Of a stretch of 64,000 nt of DNA, positions 53,771 to 62,019 are shown piece by piece. Position numbers and translations under genes: made by a program. This DNA is from Microbulbifer agarilyticus. Lineage in GTDB: Bacteria > Pseudomonadota > Gammaproteobacteria > Pseudomonadales > Cellvibrionaceae. How positions within the stretch are numbered: the stretch's first letter is position 1; the number at the start of each line of letters is the position of its first letter. The notes under the pieces are model-generated. The model had not been told where the DNA came from, searched no databases, and saw nothing but the letters and a program-made list of their open reading frames with translations. The stretch lies in contig NZ_CP019650.1 in the NCBI RefSeq assembly GCF_001999945.1, positions 3,596,001 to 3,660,000 on the forward strand. The letters are read 5' to 3'.

Positions 53771-54982
53771 CTAGCCCTTTAGCTGCAACACAAACTCCTG
53801 CACCGAATCCCCGGAGGGCAAACGGGCAAGGTGGTGGCTGAACAGGCGGTAGCCGGGCAGCTGGCGCATCAGGTCGGCGGTGCTGCCGAGGCTGCGATCA
53901 CTGCGGCCATCGGCAATACCGGTAACCGCTACACGCTCGTCTTCCAGTACCTCGTACATTGCCGGACGTTCCGGCTGCTGGTTGGCTTTGTACACCAGAA
54001 AATGCAGCTGGCCACCGGGGTTCATACGCCCGGCCAGCAGTTCGCCAAGCGCTTCAATTTGTTGCGGGCTACAGAAATTCAACAGGTCCCACAGGAAGAC
54101 GCCATCCAGCTTGGTTCCTGGATCAAAGCTGAACATGGATTCGCTAAAACCGCTGCCCTCGCCGTGCATCTTCTTGCGCCAGGCCAGGGATGCGTGCAGG
54201 TCTTCCACATACAGGGAACCCACTTTCTTTTTCAGGGCGTCGATGTTGCGGCCATTCTTGCGGCCACAATCCAGTACCGTGGCACCAGTCGGCAAGGCGG
54301 CGAGAGTTTTGCCAATACCGGCAAAGGCCACCTGTTCGTCGTCTCGCACCTGACGAAAGTAAGCACTCACATCGGAGGCGCCACCGCTGCGCACCTGATT
54401 GCGCGAGGTAGTGCTGTCATATTCGAGGAAATGCTCGGTAACGTTCTGGTCCATGCCCTCGCGCTTCATCAGCGAGTTGAACAGACTGAAGCGGTCCATA
54501 CATTTCAACAGGGTTACTGTGGAGTGTCCCTTGGAAGCCACCTGTGGATAACTCGGATCATCCACATATTCAAAGCAGAAGTCTTCCTGCAGGCGGAAAC
54601 GTCGCGGCTTGTTTGGCTGATTGCGGCCGGTGTAGCGCATGGTGTGCAGGATGGTGCCCTGCTTCAAATGCGGCTGCAGCAGGCGAATCAGGTGCTGGAT
54701 AACGTCCAGATCCAGGAAGTTGAGCAGGTCCCAACACAGGATGACGTCAAACTTTAAGTTCGCGGGCTTGGGGAGCAGGTGATCTTCCAGCGCTTGCAGC
54801 GGGTCGTCGCTGTGCTGGTTGTCTGCCAGATATTCCACCAGGTCTTCGATGTGACACTGGCAGTTAAGGCCGAGAAAAGCCTGAGTGGTACCGGACGAGA
54901 GTGGCCCGAGGTCGAGAATTCGGTCCCCACTTTTGACCATCTCGGTCGTTAACGCAGCGAGGCCAAAAGAACGGTGTTGCAT
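53771..54982 (-). CDS. Duplicated methyltransferase-like protein in the ZorAB-like operon
   Basis: This 403-residue soluble protein is made of two similar Rossmann-type methyltransferase-like halves. The first has ILDLGPLSSG (22-31) and ILCWDLLNFLD (81-91). The second has VLDCGRKNGR (236-245) and VFLWDLLNFCS (295-305). The motif-to-motif distance is the same in both (about 60 residues), and the copies are about 214 residues apart, which shows an internal duplication. The WDLLNF motif replaces the usual motif IV (D/N-PP-Y/F). Motif I keeps only part of the Gly pattern, so SAM binding is uncertain. It lies 68 bases ahead of the ZorA-like gene and 81 bases behind the bactofilin gene on the same strand. 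Confidence 0.65.
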   Translation of the reverse strand: MQHRSFGLAALTTEMVKSGDRILDLGPLSSGTTQAFLGLNCQCHIEDLVEYLADNQHSDDPLQALEDHLLPKPANLKFDVILCWDLLNFLDLDVIQHLIRLLQPHLKQGTILHTMRYTGRNQPNKPRRFRLQEDFCFEYVDDPSYPQVASKGHSTVTLLKCMDRFSLFNSLMKREGMDQNVTEHFLEYDSTTSRNQVRSGGASDVSAYFRQVRDDEQVAFAGIGKTLAALPTGATVLDCGRKNGRNIDALKKKVGSLYVEDLHASLAWRKKMHGEGSGFSESMFSFDPGTKLDGVFLWDLLNFCSPQQIEALGELLAGRMNPGGQLHFLVYKANQQPERPAMYEVLEDERVAVTGIADGRSDRSLGSTADLMRQLPGYRLFSHHLARLPSGDSVQEFVLQLKG

Positions 54983-55027
54983 TGTTTATCGCAAGAATTC
55001 GGGGCGTGAGCCAGAGGGAAAATACAC

Positions 55028-55053
55028 AACGCCGCAGGAGAGCCTGCGGCGTT
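55028..55053 (-). terminator. Perfect 11-bp hairpin between bactofilin and methyltransferase-like genes
   Basis: AACGCCGCAGG-agag-CCTGCGGCGTT has no mismatch. On the minus strand it lies just after the bactofilin stop and is followed by GTGTATTTTCC, so it may partly terminate or protect the bactofilin message rather than fully separate the operon. Confidence 0.55.
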
Positions 55054-55063
55054 GCAGCGGGGA

Positions 55064-55669
55064 TTAGCTGTCAGCCAGCTCCGCTTCCTTGGCCTGATCC
55101 TTGGCACTGTCTTTCGGCGCGAAAGACTTTTTCGCCGCAGCGGCGCTTGGCGCAGCTTCCTTCGGCGGCAGGTTCGGGTGAACCAGCTTGTCTTTGAATT
55201 CGGAATGACGGGCTTTCATCTCGTCATCGGTGTCGACCATATCCATGGAACCGCGGAACTTACCACCGTCGTCCAGCTGGATGCGCGGGGCAATCAGGTT
55301 GCCTTTAACCACAGCGGTGTTGCGGATTTCAATCAGCTCGTCGGCCAGCGCGTCGCCGGTCAGGGTACCGTTGATCACGATGTTCTGCGCGTGGATGTTC
55401 GCGTTGATTTCACCTTCGCGACCGATGGACAGGTCGTGACCTTCCATAATAACGGTGCCTTCGATGGTGCCTTCAATGTGCAGGTCTTCGGTGCCGATCA
55501 GTTCGCCGCGGAACTTGATGTTTTTACCGATTACAGAGCGATCCTTCGCCATGGATGCATCGAGCTTGTCCGCGAAAGGACGCTCAGCTGCACCACCTTC
55601 GTTCATTCCAGAAAGAAAAGAGTTGGAATCCAGATTTGCATCTGGCTTGGGGTCGAGAGGATTCGCCAT
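55064..55669 (-). CDS. Bactofilin (polymer-forming cytoskeletal protein)
   Basis: This 201-residue protein has a central right-handed beta-helix bactofilin domain (about 43-150) with regular short strands: SVIGKNIKFRGELIGTEDLHIEGTIEGTV, then HAQNIVINGTLTGDALADELIEI and VVKGNLIAPRIQLDDGGKFRGSMDM. The ends are disordered, the C-terminal one Lys/Ala-rich. Bactofilins polymerise without nucleotide and localise cell-wall enzymes or chromosome factors. AGGTGG precedes the ATG. Its place at the head of the ZorAB-like gene set suggests a scaffold role there, though the hairpin in between allows separate expression. Confidence 0.9.
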   Translation of the reverse strand: MANPLDPKPDANLDSNSFLSGMNEGGAAERPFADKLDASMAKDRSVIGKNIKFRGELIGTEDLHIEGTIEGTVIMEGHDLSIGREGEINANIHAQNIVINGTLTGDALADELIEIRNTAVVKGNLIAPRIQLDDGGKFRGSMDMVDTDDEMKARHSEFKDKLVHPNLPPKEAAPSAAAAKKSFAPKDSAKDQAKEAELADS

Positions 55670-55961
55670 TGTTCCACCTAATAACCGTAGAGAGCTTATG
55701 AATTTTTGTTAAACGACGTTTGTAGCGTTTTTTGGTGACAGTTCCCATAGCGAGTGAGACAAAAAACCGGCCACCGGCCCACTTTGTGAGGCCCTTCACA
55801 ATAAATTTTTACGCGCCAAGCGACTAATTAACCCATTCGCATAAAAAGCGCGCAACACGCTCATTCCAGGTGCGCTTTCAGGCAAAAAGCACAAGTATCG
55901 CGCACCTCAAAATAATGCCGAAAAAACGCACGAAATTTACGGCAAAAACTCTGATTCGAAA

Positions 55962-57341
55962 TCAGGCTCCGGGAGTTTTTACAAAATAGTCATGCGCGGC
56001 TTTATTGACCCGACCAGACAGGCGAATAGTCGACAGCATGGTGGGAATCGCCATCACCGCGTACATACCAATAATCAGGCTGTTTACGATGTTCAGTGAC
56101 AGCACCGCACCCAGAATAATCAGCAACATATACAGCACGGTGTATACCACCTGGAAACGGGTGCCGAACAAAAACACAAAGCACTTCATGCCGTAGTACC
56201 AGAAAGTAACGATGGTACTGAATGCCAACGGCACCACCATGACCAGCAGCAATACCGGACCCCAGCCGCCAAACACACTGCTGAATGCATCCGCGGTCAT
56301 GGAAACGCCTTCCATACCTTCGCCTTGCTGCCAAACACCGGTCAGCAGAATTACCAGCGCCGTACAGGTACACACAATCAACGTATCCACGATCGGCCCG
56401 ATCATCGCCACCACGCCTTCGCGTACTGGCTCGGTGGTTTTCGCCGCACCGTGAGCCAGAGACTCGGTACCAATACCGGCCTCGTTGGAAAATGCTCCGC
56501 GGCTAACGCCGGTAGCAATCACTGCACCCAGTGCGCCACCGGCAACCGCTTTACCGGTAAATGCGTCGCTGACAATCAGCGCGAACGCATCGGGAATGCC
56601 CTGCCAGAAGTAGGCAATCACCCCAAGGGTCAGCAACAGATAGAAAATCACCATCGCCGGCACAATACGCACCGCGAAACGACCAATGCGCTGGATACGG
56701 CCGGAAATAACCGCCAGTGCCGCCAGCGCCAGTACCAGCCCGAGGGAGAAATCAAACAGGAAACTGTTGTCTGCGCTGACCCACCCCATGGGCTCGGCAA
56801 AGGAAACCCGCAGCAGCTGTACCGTCTGGTTGGACTGGAAGGAAGGCAGCAGGCCGCACAGGCCGGCAATGGCAAACAGGTAGGCCAGCGGGCGCCAGTG
56901 CTTGCCCAGCCCCTCACGAATCACATACATGGGCCCGCCCTGGATCTCACCGCTGCTATCGCGGCCGCGGTACATCACCGCCAGGGTGGCCGTATAGAAC
57001 TTGGTGGCAACGCCAACCAGCGCAGTTACCCACATCCAGAAAATCGCCCCCGGACCACCGGCACTGATCGCAATGGCCACACCGGCAATATTGCCGAGGC
57101 CTAGGGTGCCGGAAAGCGCTGTGGACAGCGCCTGACGGTGGGATACCTGGCCAGGATCGTTGGGATCGTCGTACTTGCCACGCAGCAGGTCGATACTGTG
57201 GCCAAGATGGCGGTAAGGGCGTGCGCGCGAGCTGATCAGCAAAAATAAGCCGCCACCAACCAGCAGCACCAGCAGTGGTGTGCCCCAAGCGTAGGCGACA
57301 AAGGTATTGAGGGCGGATTCGAGCGATTGGAGAAAGGACAT
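55962..57341 (-). CDS. Sodium:alanine symporter family (AGCS) carrier
   Basis: This 459-residue membrane protein has about eleven helices. Family landmarks are SHRQALSTALSGTLGLGNIAGVAIAISAGGPGAIFWMW, the YRGRDSSGEIQGGPMYVI loop and TGVSRGAFSNEAGIGTESLAHGAA. Members import alanine, glycine or related amino acids with sodium. No Shine-Dalgarno sequence is visible. A hairpin with five T stands immediately before the ATG, and the upstream gene on the strand is an S9 peptidase. A truncated copy of this gene's start lies behind the second peptidase gene. Confidence 0.9.
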   Translation of the reverse strand: MSFLQSLESALNTFVAYAWGTPLLVLLVGGGLFLLISSRARPYRHLGHSIDLLRGKYDDPNDPGQVSHRQALSTALSGTLGLGNIAGVAIAISAGGPGAIFWMWVTALVGVATKFYTATLAVMYRGRDSSGEIQGGPMYVIREGLGKHWRPLAYLFAIAGLCGLLPSFQSNQTVQLLRVSFAEPMGWVSADNSFLFDFSLGLVLALAALAVISGRIQRIGRFAVRIVPAMVIFYLLLTLGVIAYFWQGIPDAFALIVSDAFTGKAVAGGALGAVIATGVSRGAFSNEAGIGTESLAHGAAKTTEPVREGVVAMIGPIVDTLIVCTCTALVILLTGVWQQGEGMEGVSMTADAFSSVFGGWGPVLLLVMVVPLAFSTIVTFWYYGMKCFVFLFGTRFQVVYTVLYMLLIILGAVLSLNIVNSLIIGMYAVMAIPTMLSTIRLSGRVNKAAHDYFVKTPGA

Positions 57342-57347
57342 AAAAAT

Positions 57348-57389
57348 GGGCGAAGTCGTCGGTTTACAGCAAACCGACGATGTTCGCCC
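57348..57389 (-). terminator. Hairpin directly before the AGCS start codon
   Basis: On the plus strand GGGCGAAGTCGTCGGTTT pairs with AAACCGACGATGTTCGCCC around a 5-base loop. On the minus strand it follows the S9 peptidase stop, ends in ATTTTT and abuts the AGCS ATG. It may end the peptidase message or control the carrier gene. A near copy lies at 59782-59823. Confidence 0.65.
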
Positions 57390-57409
57390 AATTGCCTTAA
57401 AACCGCAAA

Positions 57410-59392
57410 TTAAGGCTGCAAATGCTTGTCTACAAAAGCGACGATTTCCTCGACGGTCCGCATGCGGCCTTCCGGCGTGTCCAGGTGATGGGTTTCGTCT
57501 TTCAGCTCGACGAACTCTACCGACTTTTTCTCACGCTTCAGACGCTTGTACATATACCGGGACTGCCGTAGCGGTATAGTTACGTCATCCTCGCTATGGA
57601 TAAGCAGCACTGGTGCCTGGAATTGTTCTACATGGTGCACTGGAGATACTGCCCGCAGGGTAGCCTTGTCCGCATCGCCATCAGCCATCAGCTTTTCCCA
57701 ATAAGCTACCAGCCAGTGGTTGCGTCCATGGTCGCGCTTTTCAGTAACCAGGATTTGCTCGAGATCGCTCACACCGTTTACCGAGACCACACAGCGATAC
57801 TTATCCGGTGTAAAGGCGCCACCGGCAAGCGCCGCGTATCCACCGTAACTCATACCAACAATACAAACGCGACCGGCATCCACTATCCCCTTGCGCACCA
57901 ACATATCAACGGTATCGGTAAGGTCATCCTGCATTTTTTCACCCCACTCACCATGCCCGGCCATAAAGTGCACATGGCCGAATCCGGTTGAACCACGGAA
58001 CTGGGGCTGGACCACCAGATGGCCGCGATTTGCCAGCGCCTGCGCCAACCAGTCGAAACTAACGCGGTCGTAGGAAGCCGGCCCTCCGTGAGGCATGATT
58101 ACCGCCGGCAGGTTTTCCAGGTCATTCACCCTATCCTTTGGCAGGGTGAGAAGCGTGGGAATCATGAGACCATCACGCGCCTTAAAGTGAATCGTCGCAA
58201 GAGGGTGTACCTGCTCACTTTTGATGTCTGGACGCGCAGAAAAGAGTCGCATGGGCGCCCCTTCTCTTGGGAACAAATAGTATTCACCGGAAGAGTTGGA
58301 CCCTTCCACATACACCATCAGCTGCTCCCAACCTTCGCTCCAGTCGTGCAGCCATACGGAGTGGCCAGCAAACAGCGACTGAATGTCCTCCATGCGCTGA
58401 CTAATGGACTCGTCAAAGAAGCGATAGGTAGGCGTCAGGCCAGAATAGCGCACCCCCCACACCCGACGATCTAGGCTTTTATAGGTATATTCCACATCCG
58501 CATCGTCACGACCAAAGCCCAGATCGGAAAACTCACCGCTCGCCAATGACAGTGCATAAAAGTTTTTGCGACCGCTATTTTTATCTGTACGAATGGCTAT
58601 TACAGAATCTCGGTTTGGGGTAAGCCCGGTAAACGCAATATTCGGGATCTCCGTTTTTTCACGGTAGAGCTCCTTCCAATCGTCGCCACGACGCACCATC
58701 AGAAGGTGGAGATTCCTATTATTGTCGAACTGCTCATGAACGATAACATTGCCTTCGCCATCGAGCATAAAGCCTCGTGAACTGGAACGTCCCTTAAAGT
58801 GCTCACGCGGGCGCGTGGGACTCTCAAAATCCACACGCATGAGCGAATAGCGTGGGTTACTGTCCACACTATTCCGGGGCACATACGCAGGCATATATGC
58901 ATACTTACCATCAGGCGAGAGCCCAAAAATTCGGCCCAGCCCGGACTGGCCAGCATAAATCACATCACCTGGGGTCAGCATCTGACGTAGATCATTGGTG
59001 CGCCAGTTAAAGGCGTACGCTGTACTCAAGTCCAGCTTGCCGCGATAACCAAATAGCTTGCGCACCGTCGACGCCAACAGAATTACTTCATCCTCGCTGG
59101 CGAAGTACATACGCTCCGGGGTGATCTTTGATAGGTCAATGGCATTGAGCTGCTCGCCATCCACCAAAGAAATCACTACCGCATGATCTTCGCCATTCAC
59201 ACCTGTAGTGCGATAAACAAGGCGCTCACCACTGGGGGACACCGCCAGCATACTGTGCTGCGGCAATGCACCGTAATCTTTTGCGGTTAGCCCGGTTTCT
59301 TTTGCCTGTACTTGAAACGAAAGTGCGACGGCGGCCATTACCCCATACCAGGCGAAAACCAGTGGAGTGAACAACAAGCCCTGTAGCTTCAT
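57410..59392 (-). CDS. S9-family (prolyl-oligopeptidase-like) exported peptidase, copy A
   Basis: This 660-residue exported enzyme starts at the ATG at 59392 (AGGA upstream), followed by a signal peptide (MKLQGLLFTPL to VQA). An N-terminal beta-propeller-like half (about 30-390) precedes an alpha/beta-hydrolase catalytic domain. The nucleophile is Ser in GMSYGGYAALAGG, the aspartate lies in LLIHSEDDVTIP and the histidine in DETHHLDT. Such enzymes cut peptides, mainly releasing short N-terminal units. Copy B, immediately upstream in transcription, has the same length and very similar sequence; the two are recent tandem paralogues. Confidence 0.88.
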   Translation of the reverse strand: MKLQGLLFTPLVFAWYGVMAAVALSFQVQAKETGLTAKDYGALPQHSMLAVSPSGERLVYRTTGVNGEDHAVVISLVDGEQLNAIDLSKITPERMYFASEDEVILLASTVRKLFGYRGKLDLSTAYAFNWRTNDLRQMLTPGDVIYAGQSGLGRIFGLSPDGKYAYMPAYVPRNSVDSNPRYSLMRVDFESPTRPREHFKGRSSSRGFMLDGEGNVIVHEQFDNNRNLHLLMVRRGDDWKELYREKTEIPNIAFTGLTPNRDSVIAIRTDKNSGRKNFYALSLASGEFSDLGFGRDDADVEYTYKSLDRRVWGVRYSGLTPTYRFFDESISQRMEDIQSLFAGHSVWLHDWSEGWEQLMVYVEGSNSSGEYYLFPREGAPMRLFSARPDIKSEQVHPLATIHFKARDGLMIPTLLTLPKDRVNDLENLPAVIMPHGGPASYDRVSFDWLAQALANRGHLVVQPQFRGSTGFGHVHFMAGHGEWGEKMQDDLTDTVDMLVRKGIVDAGRVCIVGMSYGGYAALAGGAFTPDKYRCVVSVNGVSDLEQILVTEKRDHGRNHWLVAYWEKLMADGDADKATLRAVSPVHHVEQFQAPVLLIHSEDDVTIPLRQSRYMYKRLKREKKSVEFVELKDETHHLDTPEGRMRTVEEIVAFVDKHLQP

Positions 59393-59513
59393 TGAGATAT
59401 TTCCTTGTTCTTGTTTGGAGGGGCAGCTTAAATGAAGGCCGTTTCTCAGTACGACCATTCAGCGCAAAATATATCGCAAACTCATTTGGTTGCAGGGATG
59501 CACCTGCCATTAC

Positions 59514-59689
59514 AGATCCACACTCCCTTTCAAGCACAAAACTGAATAGAAGGCCCAGATCACAGCGGGCGCAGCATCACCGGCTTGAACAATGCTTTCC
59601 AGCCCAGTCACTTTGGAAAGGATAAACGATAGTGTGGAATACATGACCACACCGACGTTGACCAGCAGAGGCTGTACCGAGCAACCCAC
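59514..59689 (-). pseudogene. Remnant of an MFS transporter gene (internal segment)
   Basis: Read on the minus strand this gives VGCSVQPLLVNVGVVM, FILSKVTGLES and AAPAVIWAFY, matching [27 protein letters not shown] and APSVIWAFY of the intact MFS protein encoded at 62020-63507. By eye, 59546-59689 aligns without gaps to 62929-63072 at about 77 percent identity. The frame ends at a stop after GSVDL and has a stop before VGCSV. It is what is left of a second MFS copy. Confidence 0.8.
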
Positions 59690-59739
59690 TCAGCAGAGAA
59701 AGGCCGTCGCCACCCAGCAACGGTGCTCACCAATAAAGC

Positions 59740-59775
59740 TATTGGAGCGACTTTCAGGGGTTGGAAAAACGACAT
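59740..59775 (-). pseudogene. Remnant of an AGCS carrier gene start
   Basis: Downstream of the hairpin copy the minus strand reads ATG then MSFFQPLKVAPI, which matches the AGCS protein start MSFLQSLESALN encoded at 57341. The similarity stops about 12 codons in, where the DNA passes towards the MFS remnant. This marks a deletion that joined the two fragments. Confidence 0.65.
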
Positions 59776-59781
59776 TGAAAT

Positions 59782-59823
59782 GGGCGAAATCGTCGATTTA
59801 CAGCAAACCGACGATGCTCGCCC
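59782..59823 (-). terminator. Second copy of the S9/AGCS intergenic hairpin
   Basis: GGGCGAAATCGTCGATTT and AAACCGACGATGCTCGCCC repeat the hairpin at 57348-57389 with a few changes, most of which keep pairing (including G-T pairs). It lies just after the stop of S9 copy B and may terminate it. Confidence 0.65.
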
Positions 59824-59843
59824 AATTGTCTTAAAGACTCAAA

Positions 59844-61826
59844 TTAAGGCTGCAAATGCTTGTCTACAAAAGCGACGATTTTCTCGACGGTCTGCATGCG
59901 GCCTTCAGTGGTATCCAGATAGTGGGTTTCATCTTCCAGTTCAACGAACTCCACCGGCTTTTTCTCCCGCTTCAGGCGTTTGTACATATCTCTGGACTGC
60001 TTCAACGGCACGATAACGTCATCTTCCCCGTGAATCAGCAGCACCGGCGCCTGGAACTGCTCCGAGTGTCGAGAGGGGGACACTGCGCGCAGCATGTCTT
60101 TATCTGCATCGCCATCGGCCATCAGCTTTTCCCAGTAGGCCACTACCCAGTGATGACGGCCATGGTCGCGTTTTTCTGTGCGCAGCATCTGCTCCAGGTC
60201 GCTCACGCCGTTTACGGAAACCACGCAGCGATATTTTTCTGGCGTAAAGGCACCACCGGCGAGCGCGGCGTAACCGCCGTAACTTGCACCCACGATGCAC
60301 ACGCGCTCTGAATTTACGATTCCTTTGCGTACTAACATATCCACGGCATCAGTCAGGTCGTCCTGCATTTTTGCGCCCCACTCGCCCTGCCCCGCCTGAT
60401 AGTGCTCGAGACCAAAGCCTGTGGAACCACGGAATTGTGGCTGTACTACCAAGTAACCGCGATTGGCCAGGGCCTGCGCCAACCAGTCGAAACCCACCCG
60501 GTCATAATTGGCCGGGCCGCCGTGGGGCATGATTATTGCCGGCAGGTTCTTGAGGTTACTTACCTTGTCTTTGGGCAGGGTAAGCAATGTCGGAATCGTC
60601 AGACCATCGCGCGCCTTGAAGTTAATCGTGGCGATCGGGTGGACCTGATCACTGCGAATATTCGGGCGTGCCGACGCCAGCTTCACCGGCGCCCCTTCTT
60701 TTGGAAAGAGATAGTAGTCACCGGCAACCTGAGACCCTTCGACGTATACCATCAGGTGTTCCCACCCATCAGTCCAATCCTGCAGCCACACCGAGTGCCC
60801 AGCAAAATAGGACTGAATATTTTCCATACGCTGGCTGATGGATTCATCAAAGAACCGATAACTTGGTGTCAGCCCCGAATAGCGCACACCCAACACGCGC
60901 TGATCCAGGCTTTTGTAGGTTTGTTCCACATCAGCATCAGCTCGGCCAAAGCCCAGGTCGGTAAATTCACCGGAGGCCAATGACAGGGCGTAAAAGTTTT
61001 CCCGGCCACTTTCGCTGCTGGTACTGATCGCGATAACCGACTCCCGGTCGGGCGTTAGCCCCACAAAGGCGATCGTAGGGATTTCTGTTTCATTTTTGTA
61101 AACCGCCACCCACTCGTCGTTCTGCCGCGCGAGCAACCGATGTAGATTGCGCTTGTTGTCAAACAGCTCGTGTGCGATGACTTCTCCATTCTGATCGAGG
61201 AAAAAGTCCCGGGAACTGTGGCGCCCCTTGAAGTGCACTCTGGGGCGCTTGGGATCCTCGAGCTCCACGCGTACCAGCGAGTATCGCGGGTCATTGTCGT
61301 GTTGATCTTTCGGTACATAGGCCGGCATATAGGCAAATTTATTGTCTGGCGACAGACCGATGATACGCCCCAGTCCAGACTGCCCACGATAAACAACATC
61401 GCCCGGCGTCAGCAGCTGGCGTACCTCACCTGTGCGCCAGTCAAAGGCGTAGGCAGTACTCAAGTCGAGCTTGCCTCTGAACCCGAACAACTTACGTACG
61501 TCGGACGCCTGGAGAATCAACTCATTCTCGTTCACAAAGTACATGGTATCCGGCGTTGTCGCTGACAGGTTCACAGCGCCCAGTCTCTTACCATCAGCTA
61601 GCGACATCACTACCGCAAAGTCTGCACCGGTCTCATCCGTCATGCGGAATGCTATTCGCTCGCCGCTGGGGGAAACCGCCAACATACTTATCTTTGGCAG
61701 GGCACCGTAGTCTTTTGCCGTCAGCTCACTGGCTTTGCCGTAAACATTAAAAGGAAGGGCGATAGCGATAACCAGCCCATAGCAGGCCGAAATTAACGGA
61801 GCGCATAGTGCGCGGAGAAAGCTCAT
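59844..61826 (-). CDS. S9-family (prolyl-oligopeptidase-like) exported peptidase, copy B
   Basis: This 660-residue paralogue of copy A has the same domain order. It starts at the ATG at 61826 (AGGAAGAG upstream), followed by a signal peptide (MSFLRALCAPL to NVYGKA); the frame is open to 62114, but that extension is not coding-like. Catalytic motifs are GASYGGYAALAGG (Ser), HGEDDVIVP (Asp) and DETHYLDT (His). Differences from copy A spread over the propeller half, so substrate ranges may differ. It lies behind the MFS gene on the same strand and in front of the MFS and AGCS remnants. Confidence 0.88.
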   Translation of the reverse strand: MSFLRALCAPLISACYGLVIAIALPFNVYGKASELTAKDYGALPKISMLAVSPSGERIAFRMTDETGADFAVVMSLADGKRLGAVNLSATTPDTMYFVNENELILQASDVRKLFGFRGKLDLSTAYAFDWRTGEVRQLLTPGDVVYRGQSGLGRIIGLSPDNKFAYMPAYVPKDQHDNDPRYSLVRVELEDPKRPRVHFKGRHSSRDFFLDQNGEVIAHELFDNKRNLHRLLARQNDEWVAVYKNETEIPTIAFVGLTPDRESVIAISTSSESGRENFYALSLASGEFTDLGFGRADADVEQTYKSLDQRVLGVRYSGLTPSYRFFDESISQRMENIQSYFAGHSVWLQDWTDGWEHLMVYVEGSQVAGDYYLFPKEGAPVKLASARPNIRSDQVHPIATINFKARDGLTIPTLLTLPKDKVSNLKNLPAIIMPHGGPANYDRVGFDWLAQALANRGYLVVQPQFRGSTGFGLEHYQAGQGEWGAKMQDDLTDAVDMLVRKGIVNSERVCIVGASYGGYAALAGGAFTPEKYRCVVSVNGVSDLEQMLRTEKRDHGRHHWVVAYWEKLMADGDADKDMLRAVSPSRHSEQFQAPVLLIHGEDDVIVPLKQSRDMYKRLKREKKPVEFVELEDETHYLDTTEGRMQTVEKIVAFVDKHLQP

Positions 61827-61968
61827 CCGGACTCTTCCTGAATTATTATTTCGAATATACGTTCGCAAGCATGCAAACCAACAAAACAATATACCGCAAA
61901 CTTCACCTAATGTGCTCTTACACGCCATTACAGCGCCAGATACGGCTCCTGCTACAAAACTAACAGGC

Positions 61969-61996
61969 AAAAAAAAGCCCCGTTGCAGGGGCTTAA
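61969..61996 (-). terminator. Intrinsic terminator after the MFS gene
   Basis: GCCCC and GGGGC form a hairpin (61977-61992) around gttgca. Read on the minus strand it ends in a run of eight T, 23 bases after the MFS stop codon, so MFS and S9 copy B are probably separate transcripts. Confidence 0.8.
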
Positions 61997-62019
61997 AATC
62001 AGCAATCGATGCTTTAGCT

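Noticed and set aside
50534..55669. Calling the ZorAB-like set a canonical Zorya defence system
   Set aside because: No ZorC, ZorD helicase or ZorE nuclease is present, and bactofilin and a methyltransferase-like protein are not part of known Zorya types. Only similarity to the motor half is claimed.
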